The position numbers and the translations under genes were made by a program. Positions 34,457-44,738 of a stretch of DNA of 64,000 bases are shown piece after piece (within the stretch, counting starts at the first letter, position 1; each line of letters opens with the position of its first letter). The stretch spans positions 305,890 through 369,889 of the forward strand of contig MU857614.1 in assembly GCA_033296725.1 (NCBI GenBank), in the 5' to 3' direction. Source of the DNA: Corynascus novoguineensis (taxonomy: Eukaryota > Ascomycota > Sordariomycetes > Sordariales > Chaetomiaceae). Below the pieces are notes generated by a model that saw only the letters and a list, made by a program, of their open reading frames with translations, was not told where the DNA came from and made no database searches.

Positions 34457-36491
34457 CTACTTCCGCTTGGTCGCCTTGGGCGCGTCAGCTCCCGTGGCTT
34501 TGGCTGTGCTCTGGACGGAGACCGCGGGGGGCGAGCCCTTCTTCTCCTTTTTCTCCTTTTTCTCCGACTCCTTCTCGGCCTCTGCCTCGTCCTCGCCGCC
34601 CTGGCCAAACTCATTGACCCGCGTGTAGTCGACCTTGTAGGCCCAGCGTTGGTACAGATAAATGAAGAAGATGACATCATCCCTGAAGGTCGCGAGCCGG
34701 TGCAGGAAGGGCATCTTGATGGTGAAGGCAAACAGGTCATCGATGAAGGTGTTGAGGAACTTGTACATCATGGCCTTGGCCGGCATGTGTGCCACGCTCT
34801 TGAGCCTGTAGTTGATGTAAAGCGAAGGCACCATCATCAGGAAGCCGTAGGCGTAGACGGAGCCGACGAGCGTGGTGATGACGTACGAATACCACGACTT
34901 GTGCGTCTCGTAGATGAGCGAATAGATGGCATACGCGATGAGCAGCGGGACGCCAGCGATGTACATGTACTTGAAAGCGATCTCGTCGTACTCCTTGGTC
35001 TTCTCCTCGGTCTCGCTGAGCTTGTGTTTGTCCTCGAAAGAGATGCGGTACGGGATGATGGACCCCCGAGCTGGGCGCAACCGGACGTTGACCACCGTAG
35101 TGATCTTCCAAAGTTCAATGACGATGCCGACAGCTTGGCCGCCCAGAATCATCCAACTGGTATTTTGGGATTGGTCCATCAGGTAGAGGAAGATGACGGT
35201 CTGCATAAAGACGTTGGCCAGGATAGACCGCACCGAGATGCCCACGTTGTCCTTCTTCTTGCGGTAGTGGGCAATGTCGGACCCAAAGGCCAATGTCTCG
35301 AGGATCATGTGCGCGATGCTGACAACAACGGTTACGGCGAGGAGAATCGGATTGGTGTCGATGAAAATTTCCTTGATCATCTCAATTTCGCTCTCGTCGC
35401 CGCCGCCCGGTAACGAGTTGCCGTAAGCGGCCTGGCGAGCCGACTCCTTGCCGCTCATGTCGATAGAAGCCATGGTTTTGAACTTCCACTCGGCCAGATT
35501 GTTGAGGTCAATGCGAATCGGCAGGGTCTTAACCGTATCGTTGAGCACCGTCATGTGAGACTTGAGCTGCCAGAAAGTGTTGACAAACAGAATCGGATAG
35601 TACCACGAGTTCTGGCCGGATCCGTCGCGGGCACCGGTTGCTTCGAGACGCAAGAACTGACGGACTGCCGGGTGCGACTGGGGGAAAGAGAAGGTCCCCG
35701 TATTCGGAATGAAGGATAGCGACACGTTGGGGTGGTAGTAGTTGGCAAAGATAGGACCAGACTGTTCAGCTGCATCGTCGGCCGGCTCCTCAGCAGCCTC
35801 CGACGCGTCTCCCAGGAGATTCCTCGTCTTGGCTTCTTTCTTCTTTGGAATGTACTGCGTGAGGGGGTAAACGAAGTGATAAGCCGAAGCCGGGTCGTAT
35901 CCTCGCTGCGTTGGGTCCAGCTGAGCGCCAACCAGACCGACGTAGAAATGGCCCCAAAGCGTACCGTTGTGTTGGACGGGCGTCGGAACATGGATGGTTC
36001 CCTCTGCGGTGCGCTTGTCCGTCCAATTTCCTATCCGAAACTGCTTCTCTTCGAATACCACCTCGTCCTTGGGATAATCCTTGAGCGGGGTGAGTCCGAA
36101 CGAGGGCGAGACGGTCACAATAATGTCGACTGCGCTGTTATCAGGCCAGATGGGCGCAACGAGCTGCGGTATCCGGTTGTATACGGCGCCATCGTCCAGG
36201 CGCGTCGGCCGTTCGCTGTAGGGCGGTATTTGACTCGCCGTCGCAACCTGAACCGTGTTCCCGCTCGCGTCGCGAACCGTGGTTGTTTTGGGAGCTCCCG
36301 CGAACTGTTTCATGACGAACTGCATAGCCATGTATATGCCCACGCACTGCATAATCGTCCTGAATATGGACTGCATTCAAGAGGTCAGCGTCATGCTCCC
36401 TGCGCAATGCACCAGAGACAACAGCAACACGTACACTCTGGCCCTCCTGCCGAGCAGGCTGGCCGCCTGCGTCCGTATTTGCCTCGGGCAT
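34457..36491 (-). CDS. CLPTM1-family ER membrane protein
   Basis: Exons 36435-36491 and 34457-36370 (intron 36371-36434), 656 aa, starting MPEANTDAGGQPARQEGQS. A signal-anchor helix (IMQCVGIYMAMQFV) leads into a large luminal domain with motifs such as GTLWGHFYVGLVG and SWYYPILFVNTFWQLKS. Five or six TM helices follow in the C-terminal half (for example LLAVTVVVSIAHMILETLAF and IAGVPLLIAYAIYSLIYE), then the conserved SLYINYRLKSVAHMPAKAM and FIDDLFAFTIKMP. The tail is Lys/Glu-rich. CLPTM1 relatives retain membrane cargo such as GABA-A receptors in the ER, and CLPTM1L is a lipid scramblase; the fungal role is not known. Family assignment is secure. Confidence 0.93.
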
Positions 36492-37841
36492 GTTGGCGGG
36501 TTGTTGAGAGACGGCAGGCGTGAAGAACAAAGTCTTCGCTGTTGTATTGCACTGCGTTACCTGGCCTCTACCAAGATGCTGTTTGATGTCGCTCGTGTCC
36601 AGATTGGAGACTGCCAGAAATTCAAGGGGGCGAGTCCGGGTTAGGGTGCGTGGGGTCTTGGAAGGTTACTGGCCGGCTTGTCCTCCGTTACACTACTGTA
36701 CGATATTTACCACCATGCATAACGCCGATCAGTGCGTTACCTCGCCGCTCAACGACCAAGCAGTTGAAGACCGGAGAGCTTCTTTAACTGGGATAGTTAA
36801 ACTGTAGTTATTTGTTTTTCTCCCAATTCTTTATAAGCCAATCGCTGAACGACGGTTTAGAAAGGGTTCTTCACAATACAATCTTCCCCAAATTGTCAGT
36901 ATATAAGTGGGGAATACGATGCTCCACGTGCTGTTATCTCGGCGTCGCTGCTCGCTGCTTGCTCGCTGCTCAACCCATCCGCATTGGTTTGTCCAATTTG
37001 ATTCCACATCGCAACCACATCGGGGGCCCTTCTCGTCCCACATCAACTGGCCATGCAGCTTCCGTCTGCAGCTACCAGTGCGTAGTATCGTATTTTTGCG
37101 TCCTACACTACACTGTCTTGCGAAATGAGACCCTTTTCCCTTCAACTTGTCCGACGAAAATACAAGCACGACATGGCCACCGATGACCGGCCTTGAAGAT
37201 CAAAAGCCCGCTCGGGTTCGTCGGAGCCGGGCCGCGGCCAGGGACCTCGTGGCTTCGATTTGCTGAGGCGGGGCGCCATTATGTCATAGCGTCTGACTCC
37301 ATCAGGGTCGGGTGCGGGTCACAAACGAACATTGGCGACGGCGATGACAACCAAGGATGAGCAATGTGTAGGCGCCGTCCCATGGTCCACGTGTAGCCGT
37401 GTCAGAATCGGATGGCGTATAAGAAGCAGCGGTTGCAGTTCAATACCCATTCTTATTTCCCCTGCCAGTGACAATTCCGTTTCTTTTCTTCTTTTCCACT
37501 CCCCGTTCGTGATCCCAGAAGTGGCTCACCACGCCCCCATTCCTTCGACCGGCCAACCTAATCTGAAACCGCGCAGCCGTCTTGTCCAACCGTCTTAATC
37601 ATCCCAGCCGTGCATACCTCCCCCCGGTGCCCGTGACTAGCAGTCGACCACCAGAAGATTGATACGTGGCATCGCCCTTTTGTCTCCGATCCCAAGTAAT
37701 TCGACCGCTGAAGCGACACAAGGCAGTGCCCTCAAAGTTCCCACTTCCTTTTCAGCAAAGAGGCGGGGTTCTTCACACCCATCTCGCAACACCGCAACTC
37801 GGCCCTTTCTTTTTTGTCGCTTGTCGAAGGGGGGGGGCATC
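36492..37841. promoter_or_regulatory. Divergent spacer, CLPTM1 / LOG-like gene
   Basis: 1.35 kb holding both promoters. It includes pyrimidine-rich leader sequence before 37841 and an eight-G run just before the LOG start codon. The frames here show no domain. Confidence 0.5.
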
Positions 37842-38619
37842 ATGGCAACCAACGGCGCCTCTTCGCCGTCGAGCACGACGCCCAAGCGGACCAAGATCTG
37901 CGTCTACTGCGGTTCCTCGCCAGGGAACCAGCCAGAACATGTCGAAGCCGCCCGCGAGCTTGCCCGGCTGATGGCCGCTAACAACATTGCGCTCGGTAAG
38001 TTTTGGATATAGTTAGATTTTGGAACATGCGAAATTGACGGTTTTCTCCTCTTTTCTCCCAGTCTATGGAGGCGGTACGGTCGGGCTCATGGGCGAGGTC
38101 GCCAAGACGCTCGTCTCGCTTTCCGGACCAGACTCGGTCCACGGCATCATCCCCGAAGCGCTTGTCAGGTACGAGCGGGACCCGACGTACACGTCGAAGC
38201 AGCTGCACAGCGAGACGGGCACGCACATGGCGGTACCTGAGGAGGCCGTGTTTGGGCGGACGACCATCGTCAAGGACATGCACACGCGCAAGCGCCTCAT
38301 GGCGCAGGAGGTTATCGACGGTGGGCCGGGGAGCGGCTTCATCGCGCTGAGCGGAGGCTACGGCACGCTTGAGGAGCTGTTCGAGACGGCTACGTGGAAC
38401 CAGCTGGGCATTCACAACAAGGGCATCTGCGTGCTCAATATTAATGGTTTCTACGACGGCATTCTCGCCTGGATCAACAAGAGCGTCCAAGAAGGGTTCA
38501 TCCATGGGGATAACAAGCGCATCGTGGCCGAAGCCAAAACCCCCGAGGATGCTATCAAGGCATTGAGGGAGTACAAGGTTTCGGAGGCCGTATTCAAACT
38601 GTCTTGGAACAACCAGTAA
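37842..38619 (+). CDS. LOG-family nucleoside 5'-monophosphate phosphoribohydrolase
   Basis: Exons 37842-37995 and 38063-38619 (intron 37996-38062), 236 aa. The Rossmann-like fold opens with KICVYCGSSPGNQPEHVEAA and continues VYGGGTVGLMGEVA. The catalytic signature is SGGYGTLEE at residues 148-156, and an upstream TRKRLMAQ supplies the conserved Arg. Plant and fungal LOG enzymes release free cytokinin bases from riboside monophosphates; they were formerly annotated as lysine decarboxylases. The canonical motif is PGGxGTxxE, so Ser replaces Pro here, while the Glu and Gly residues are kept. Whether this fungus makes cytokinins is unknown; a general purine or pyrimidine nucleotide house-cleaning role is also possible. 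Confidence 0.9.
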
Positions 38620-38760
38620 AGGTTTATAGACGAGATACTCGTACGCGCTGGCGTTATTTAATATAGAGGAAGTCAAAAACTCATTTCATGCATGGCATTC
38701 CATTTTGGATGATCGAATTTACCTCGCCCCAAACCCAATCAAGCAAACAGTCAACAGCCC

Positions 38761-38761
<1 letters not shown>

Positions 38762-38797
<36 letters not shown>
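38762..38797. repeat. GAT trinucleotide repeat (12 units)
   Basis: Twelve perfect GAT units in the 234-bp space between the convergent LOG-like and alpha-6 genes, so in one or both 3' UTRs. Confidence 0.97.
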
Positions 38798-38798
<1 letters not shown>

Positions 38799-38853
38799 GG
38801 GCCATGAATCTAGTCTGTCTGTTGTACAGGGACATCTTGTTAAAGAATTCCAC

Positions 38854-39836
38854 CTATGAGTCAACCTCCATATCCTCGCCCTCGCCCTCGCCCTCCCCTT
38901 CGCCCGCATCGCCAGCCCCGCCCTCCTTGTCGTCCCCGACGCTCTCTATCCACGCCATCACGTCTTGCTGGTCATACACTTGGAACGGCTCAACCTTGAA
39001 GCTTCCGTCCTCCGCCTTTACGATGCCAGTGACGCCCACACTCGTGTTGTCGACCGTCAACTCGCGGTCCTGCACCAAGCTCTCCTTGAGAGCGCGCAGG
39101 CCGTGGCGAATCAGGCCCTCGCGGTCGCAGTCGGCGAACTTGTCAATGTTCCGCTCCAGGTAGGTGCGCGCCATCTGGGAGCGCGCGCCAATCGCAAAGG
39201 CTATCATCTCCTCGGTCATGCCGCTTGGCTGGAACTCGAACAGGTGGGGGCCGGCGCTGTCGACGCCCGCCACCAGCAGGCCGACGCCGTAGGGCCGCTT
39301 GCCATAGTGTTGCGTGTTGATCTGCGCCTTGGACCCAATCATGTCGACCAGTGTCCGCACCGGCATGTTTCGCCCGTACGTCAGCCGGTGGCCGAGGCAC
39401 TGCTGCTTCATGAAGTTCGAGAGCACCCGCGCGTCTGAGGTTAGGCCGGCGATGGCAATGCCGACGTGCTCGTCGATGGGGAACAGCTTCTTTTGGTACG
39501 ATGAGAGTTCTTCGGCGTTGCGCTAAGAAACACACAAGAAAACGTTAGCGAGGGCGTCCTATACCCCGAGGGCGACGGAAACGGCAAAGGCAGAGAAAGC
39601 ATGCGCACCTTGATCGCTACCAGCACGACATGTGTCTTGCTTGCGATTCCCACCACAACCGAACCCTGCTTAACTGCCTCAGCGGCATACTCGACTTGAA
39701 ATATCCGCCCTTGCGGCGAGCTGGAGTTTGGTATGTTAGTTTCAGGGTGGGTTGGCGGCCCAAGGTTGGGACGGCGGAACCAGCGTTTGGAAGCTTACAA
39801 TGTGACGGAGTCGTTATCGTAATTGTTTCTGAACAT
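38854..39836 (-). CDS. PRE5: 20S proteasome subunit alpha-6 (Pre5/PSMA1)
   Basis: Exons 39799-39836, 39609-39720 and 38854-39522, 272 aa. The N-terminus MFRNNYDNDSVTFSPQGR matches human PSMA1 and carries the alpha-subunit gate/signature (SPQGRIFQVEYAAEAVKQG). The body has IGSKAQINTQHYGKRPYGVG and GLTSDARVLSNFMKQQ. The C-terminus is a Gly/Glu-rich acidic tail ending DMEVDS, longer than in the human subunit. It forms part of the outer seven-membered alpha ring of the core particle and has no catalytic residue, as expected. It is divergent from VPS55, 750 bp between the two ATGs. Confidence 0.96.
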
Positions 39837-40586
39837 AATGGCGGCGGCGGCTGCAGCTCAGATATGCGTGATGAAAGGCAGTCGGTCGCGGAGATTTCAA
39901 CCCGGGTCAAGAAATTGTTTCGCCGTTCTAAAGTGCAGGTCGTCGGTGGGATGTTGGCGGGGGGTTCGCAGCGGTTGGCTTGGGGAGCTTCGTTCCACTG
40001 ACGAGCGCCAGGCAGCTCCAAGCTGCGTCGCCCAGGCAAGGCGGCGGGCAGGTACCTGGAACCCGGTACAGCAAAACCTCGCGTAAAGGCATGCGATGCG
40101 TTCTTGGCCCACCAGTCAGCTGAAAGTATGAGCCAGCGAGCCGCCGCTAACCTACTTTAGGCTAGTCACTTGGGAAACTTGGATGGGGACCAGCCAAGGC
40201 TGACGACGTCGAGGGCCCCAGGTCGTCACAGCTCCCCAGCTCCAACTGCGCCGTTATCGCCAACCCGCCAAACCCGCCAACCCGCCAACCATCCGTTCAA
40301 CCCCAGCATAACCCGACCACCGCGATCCTGGGGTCTTGAAACCACAACAGCCATACCTCCACGCAAACCGTTCTTTATCGCGGAAAGACGTACACACTGG
40401 TTTCTCTCATCACGGAGTTGACACGCCCGAACTAAATACCCACCTCAGCGCCAGCCTCGAAAGTTTCCCAAGCCGAACCGACCAGACGCTTCGAAGCCCG
40501 CAACTTCCTCCATTTCGACAAAAGGAGGTTAACGCAGCGTTATATATCCCCGCAAGAAAGCGCATATTCGATAATCACCAGCCACG
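39837..40586. promoter_or_regulatory. Divergent promoter region, PRE5 / VPS55
   Basis: Carries both promoters and leaders. No specific regulatory site recognised with confidence. Confidence 0.5.
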
Positions 40587-41054
40587 ATGCCAACAGCAGG
40601 CCTCAAGACGATAATCGCCCTCTCCTTCGTGCTGGCCGTTGGGTTCCTGCTCGTCATCCTGTCATGCGCACTTTGGCACTCTTACTACCCGCTCCTTGTC
40701 GTCGCCACCTACATTCTTGCGCCCGTGCCCAACTGGATATGCGGCCACTGCGCGAACCCAGACGACTTCGTCGAGAGCTCGGGCGCCGCCGTGCTTGACC
40801 TGGGCCGGTTCTTCACCGGTTTCCTAGTGGTGATGGGCATTGGTACGTTTTTCACTCTGTCTTACCGTAACAACGTCTTCCTGAGCAAAGGACAATGCTG
40901 ACGAGTTGGTGTTTTCATAGCGCTGCCCGTCTTGCTCGCACACTCGAATCTTATCTCTACCCCAGCCATGGTTATGTCGATTATTGGCGGACTGCTGATT
41001 TACGGTACAATCATCAGTTTCGCCATGTTTTTCCAAGAAGAGCAAGACTTCTAG
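40587..41054 (+). CDS. VPS55: Vps55 (LEPROT family) endosomal protein
   Basis: Exons 40587-40842 and 40921-41054 (intron 40843-40920), 129 aa. Four membrane helices: IIALSFVLAVGFLLVILSCA, PLLVVATYILAPVPNWIC, FFTGFLVVMGIALPVLLAHS and MSIIGGLLIYGTIISFAMFF. The family motif APVPNWICGHC is intact. With Vps68, Vps55 promotes late-endosome-to-vacuole transport; the animal homologue controls leptin-receptor surface levels. Size and topology fit the family. Confidence 0.95.
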
Positions 41055-41528
41055 GGCGTCATATCGGATCGTTCGAGGTCAGAAATGCTGCGAGGGCGAG
41101 AAGCGAAGACTGGATGAATGACGGGGCACCATGTTTTTTAAGCGGTATTTCTCTTACATTTGGTGTACAATACGGCCCTCCAGTTCCATCCGTATCCATT
41201 TGGCGGCGAGCAAATAAGGTTGGTGGTTCAACGGCTGTCACAGGACGGAATGGGAGGCTGAAGACGAGCAAGCGAGCGCTCAACGGAAACTCATATTTAC
41301 GATTTTATTCCCCAGACGGGATCACGTCTTATGTTTCTATTCCTAACGTACAACGCGTTGAATGCGTTGTATCCCGAATACCGTCGTTGAGAGCCCAAAC
41401 CCTGTCTATGAACGGAGAACGCCATCACTCCTTACCCAGGCACGCCAAACACGTTGAGTGTCTCCCCTTGTTCTATCCAACTTTTTAGACCCTATGTTGA
41501 GACGCCAGAACAAACCAAATCAAAAGTC
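41055..41528. other. Convergent 3' region
   Basis: 3' UTRs of VPS55 (plus) and the aminodeoxychorismate synthase gene (minus). No other feature. Confidence 0.45.
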
Positions 41529-44246
41529 CTACCGCCGACATGGTTCCTCGCCAAAAATCCGCAGAGGCCCAGCAAGCTTCGTAAACATCTCTTCCCTCTC
41601 GCCCTCGGGGGTACTCAGAATAGTCACTGCCCCTCCAGCCCCAATCCGCCACACCTCGTGCGTCTCAGGACCCTCCTCCCCGCTCACAATGACTTGTTCG
41701 TCGTCCCAGCGGAACAGACTCCGAATCGTCACGCTCCAATCACCCCTCCCCGTAGCACACATGTACCCAACTACACCCGAGTACAGGCTCCGCTCCTGAT
41801 GCCCTTCAATATCCCTCAGGATCTCGCAGCTCCTCTTCTTCGGTGCTCCCGTCATGCTGCCTGGTGGCAAGCTAGCAGCAAGCACGTCCAGCCCGGTATA
41901 AGCCGCCTTCCCGTTCAACGCCCCTGCCCCGTTTCCACCATTGTCACCACCATCAGCCGACCTCGGCGGCGGCAGTGTCGGTGGCAGCTGGCCTTCCACG
42001 ACGGTGATCATCTGAAACACGCTCTGGTACTCCTCAACCTTGAGCAGGTGGGGCACTGCGACACGGCCGGCACCGCAGATGCCATGCAGGTCGTGGCGAA
42101 CGAGGTCGACGATCATGAGATTCTCGGCCTCCTCCTTGGGCACGTGGAGGATCTGCTCGGCCTGCGCGAGCGTGGCAGCCCCGCCGTTGCCTTCCGACTT
42201 GCGCACTGTTCCCTTCATCGGCCGCATTGAGCAGCGCCCGGCGCGGTCGTACGTCAAGAACCGCTCCGGCGACGCGCTGACCAGCGTTGCGGGGCCGAGG
42301 CGGACGTATGAGGCGAAAGGCGCCGGCTGGTGCTTACGGAGGCGTTTGAAGAGCGACCAGGAGGAGGAAGAGGAGGAGGAGGGAGAGGCAAGGGAGGACA
42401 GTGTTGGGTTGGTGTGTTGGAATTGGCGGGCTTGCTTTTGCTGCCCCTTGCGCGGGGAGGACGGAGGGAGAGGAGTTGAAGTGTGTTGGGTGTACACGTC
42501 GCTCAAAGGGCGGTTTATAGTGGTCTGGTCGGTGAGGCAGAGTTCATAGGACTCGCCGGCTGCAATGTATTCTTGGCAGATCTCAACCTTGGCTTCGTAG
42601 TCTTTCGTTTGGGGCGTTTTAATCGATGCGCTCATCGAATGACGTCGAGCTTTTGTGGGTAGGAATGTCGGAGGAACTGCCGGCGAGTTGGGAGACTCTC
42701 GACGTGGGGAGCTCTGGAGAATACGCAACTTGTCCGCTGTCTTGTCCATCCAGCTGTCTGTTCCCAGATGGCCGGGACTCAGTTGCTGGACGTGAATCAC
42801 CTGTCGGAGGTGGTCAACGACAATACTCTTGGTGACCCAGGCAAGTGATATATCCGGCCGGTGGTGTGGACGCGGTTGTTCCAGGGAGATGCCGATATCA
42901 CCTAAGCCTTGCTCATAGGTGACGTAGCCCATGAAACCGCCGACAAAGGGTGTGTAGGCTGGCTCCGCAGCTGGAAGGCGCCGAGCCTCGTGGAATGCAG
43001 CTACCAGCCCCCAGGCACCGCCATATTGTTCGAGCGGCACCTTTTCTGACAGATTCACAGATGAACCTCCGAGCGATGCGACCTTGATCGTGGCGTAGGA
43101 GTCACCAACGTGATGCTCGACACGGAGGCTCTCGTCAAGCCCCGCGGCAATGATGCTGTATCTGCCACGCACGTCGGCCTGCGACATTGTCGGGGCTGCG
43201 TTGGCCGAATCAAGCACGATGCGCTCCGAGCCCTCGGGACAAACCGCCTCGACAATGTCCGGCACCTGAACACCGGCAGGGAGGGGGAGTGTGAGAAAGT
43301 GCAGTGCGGGATTTGCCTCAAGTATCTCCCACCACTTACGGGTGTGCTGCTCAGCCGGCCACTCGTTCAGCTGTGAAAGTAAACTCGGCTTCGTTGCAGC
43401 CCTGGCAAACCCGTGTCCTTCCGCCACAGCCTCCCTGCCCTTCTCTTTGTTCCACCTTCGTGCCTCTCGGAACCAGTTCAAAATGACCTTATTCCCTTCT
43501 TCCTCCGTGCACACCGACTCCGGGTGGTATTGGACGCCCCAGAACGGCTTCGTCCTGTGCCTGACTGCCATCAATATCCTCTCCTTCTGCTCGCCTTCCC
43601 CGCGTTCCTCCTCCACCCAAGCAAGCGGCACGAGATCTGGACACTGCCCAAACGCCCTCCACCTCGCGGCCTCCCACTCTTTATCGCTGACCTCTCCCTG
43701 TCCAATGTCCCCACACAGGCTGTGATAAAGCGTTGCCTTGAATCTCCGCACACCCGCGAAGACGTCTCCTTCCACGCTACTGCGTTCACGATGCTGGATA
43801 TCCCGCACCATCCCGTGTAAGCCTCTCCTCAACCGCCCGACCCGCCCGCCGTGCGCGCTTACGAGGCTCTGAAACCCCAGACAGACCCCGAGCACCGGCA
43901 GTAGCTCGTCTTCGGTCAGCTTCCAGACGTGCCTTACGAGTCCAATGTCGGCCTCGGTGTCGGGGTTCCCCGGACCGGGGCCGCACACTACGGCGTCGTA
44001 CCGCTTTAGCTCGGCGACAAATTTCGCCCGGCGCTTTTCTCGCGATGAGGGTCCATTGTCATCATCAGCATCATTATCATCATCAAGCGAGTTGAAAGCG
44101 GCCGGGCCGTGACAAATATCAGCGAGGAGAGGGCCATCAATGGGAAGGACAAAGACGTCTGCCTCAAGGAGCGTGGTGAGTAAGGCTGTGATGTTGTTGG
44201 AGAAGGAGTCATAGGCGTCGAGAAAAAGGATCCGGGGGCGGCCCAT
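41529..44246 (-). CDS. ABZ1: Aminodeoxychorismate synthase, fused PabA-PabB
   Basis: Single exon, 905 aa, ATG at 44246 (MGRPRILFLDAYDSFSNNI). Residues 1-270 are a class I glutamine amidotransferase with Cys122 in LGVCLGFQS and His241/Glu243 in YHPES. The rest is the chorismate-binding domain: GESYELCLTDQT, FASYVRLGPATLVSASPERF, MKGTVRK with Lys678, ENLMIVDLVRHD and LPPGSMTGAPKKRSCEIL. The Lys in P(I/M)KGT separates aminodeoxychorismate synthase from anthranilate synthase. It makes 4-amino-4-deoxychorismate from chorismate and glutamine, the first step to p-aminobenzoate and folate, in the cytosol. A Ser-rich linker with poly-Ser sits near residue 610. Confidence 0.96.
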   Translation of the reverse strand: MGRPRILFLDAYDSFSNNITALLTTLLEADVFVLPIDGPLLADICHGPAAFNSLDDDNDADDDNGPSSREKRRAKFVAELKRYDAVVCGPGPGNPDTEADIGLVRHVWKLTEDELLPVLGVCLGFQSLVSAHGGRVGRLRRGLHGMVRDIQHRERSSVEGDVFAGVRRFKATLYHSLCGDIGQGEVSDKEWEAARWRAFGQCPDLVPLAWVEEERGEGEQKERILMAVRHRTKPFWGVQYHPESVCTEEEGNKVILNWFREARRWNKEKGREAVAEGHGFARAATKPSLLSQLNEWPAEQHTRKWWEILEANPALHFLTLPLPAGVQVPDIVEAVCPEGSERIVLDSANAAPTMSQADVRGRYSIIAAGLDESLRVEHHVGDSYATIKVASLGGSSVNLSEKVPLEQYGGAWGLVAAFHEARRLPAAEPAYTPFVGGFMGYVTYEQGLGDIGISLEQPRPHHRPDISLAWVTKSIVVDHLRQVIHVQQLSPGHLGTDSWMDKTADKLRILQSSPRRESPNSPAVPPTFLPTKARRHSMSASIKTPQTKDYEAKVEICQEYIAAGESYELCLTDQTTINRPLSDVYTQHTSTPLPPSSPRKGQQKQARQFQHTNPTLSSLASPSSSSSSSWSLFKRLRKHQPAPFASYVRLGPATLVSASPERFLTYDRAGRCSMRPMKGTVRKSEGNGGAATLAQAEQILHVPKEEAENLMIVDLVRHDLHGICGAGRVAVPHLLKVEEYQSVFQMITVVEGQLPPTLPPPRSADGGDNGGNGAGALNGKAAYTGLDVLAASLPPGSMTGAPKKRSCEILRDIEGHQERSLYSGVVGYMCATGRGDWSVTIRSLFRWDDEQVIVSGEEGPETHEVWRIGAGGAVTILSTPEGEREEMFTKLAGPLRIFGEEPCRR

Positions 44247-44738
44247 TCTGTGGTTAGCCAACCTCTTTGCTGATAATCCTGTTGTTTGTGGTAACAGGAC
44301 GGTAAGTGCCTCGCTCTCCGGTCCTCGCGTTATCGTATGACTCGATGAATTCGTACTCCGTAGAAACAGATAAGAGAACCCTTTTCCGCTTGCAACAAAC
44401 TTGAGTTGCAGCACTGCCGATTTTTGATTGGCGTTTCAATGCCGAAATAAACAAAGGCAGCGAAATTGGGCAGACAATCGTTGGAAACAAAAGATATTAG
44501 TAGCCCCGATTTGTCACCCTCTCGCGAGTTGACTAGAGGGAAGAGAGCTGAGTGGCAAGGGTGGAAACAAACCACGCTTTACGATGAGTGTCTAAGTGAA
44601 AACCTCATCAGACATAGGCAACCCTAACCCCGATCTGTGTTTCATCAGACTGTCGTCCCCCTGCTCAAGCGGTTTTGGGTTCATTGGACTTGATTGCTGT
44701 AAGCGTACTGTACAAACGTACATATTAACTGGAATCTC
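44247..44738. other. Intergenic region between ABZ1 and TRS120
   Basis: ABZ1 promoter/leader and TRS120 3' UTR, both minus. Nothing else recognised. Confidence 0.45.

Noticed and set aside
36812..37186. 124-codon open frame on plus
   Set aside because: No recognisable domain, overlapping open frames on both strands; sits in a divergent promoter region.
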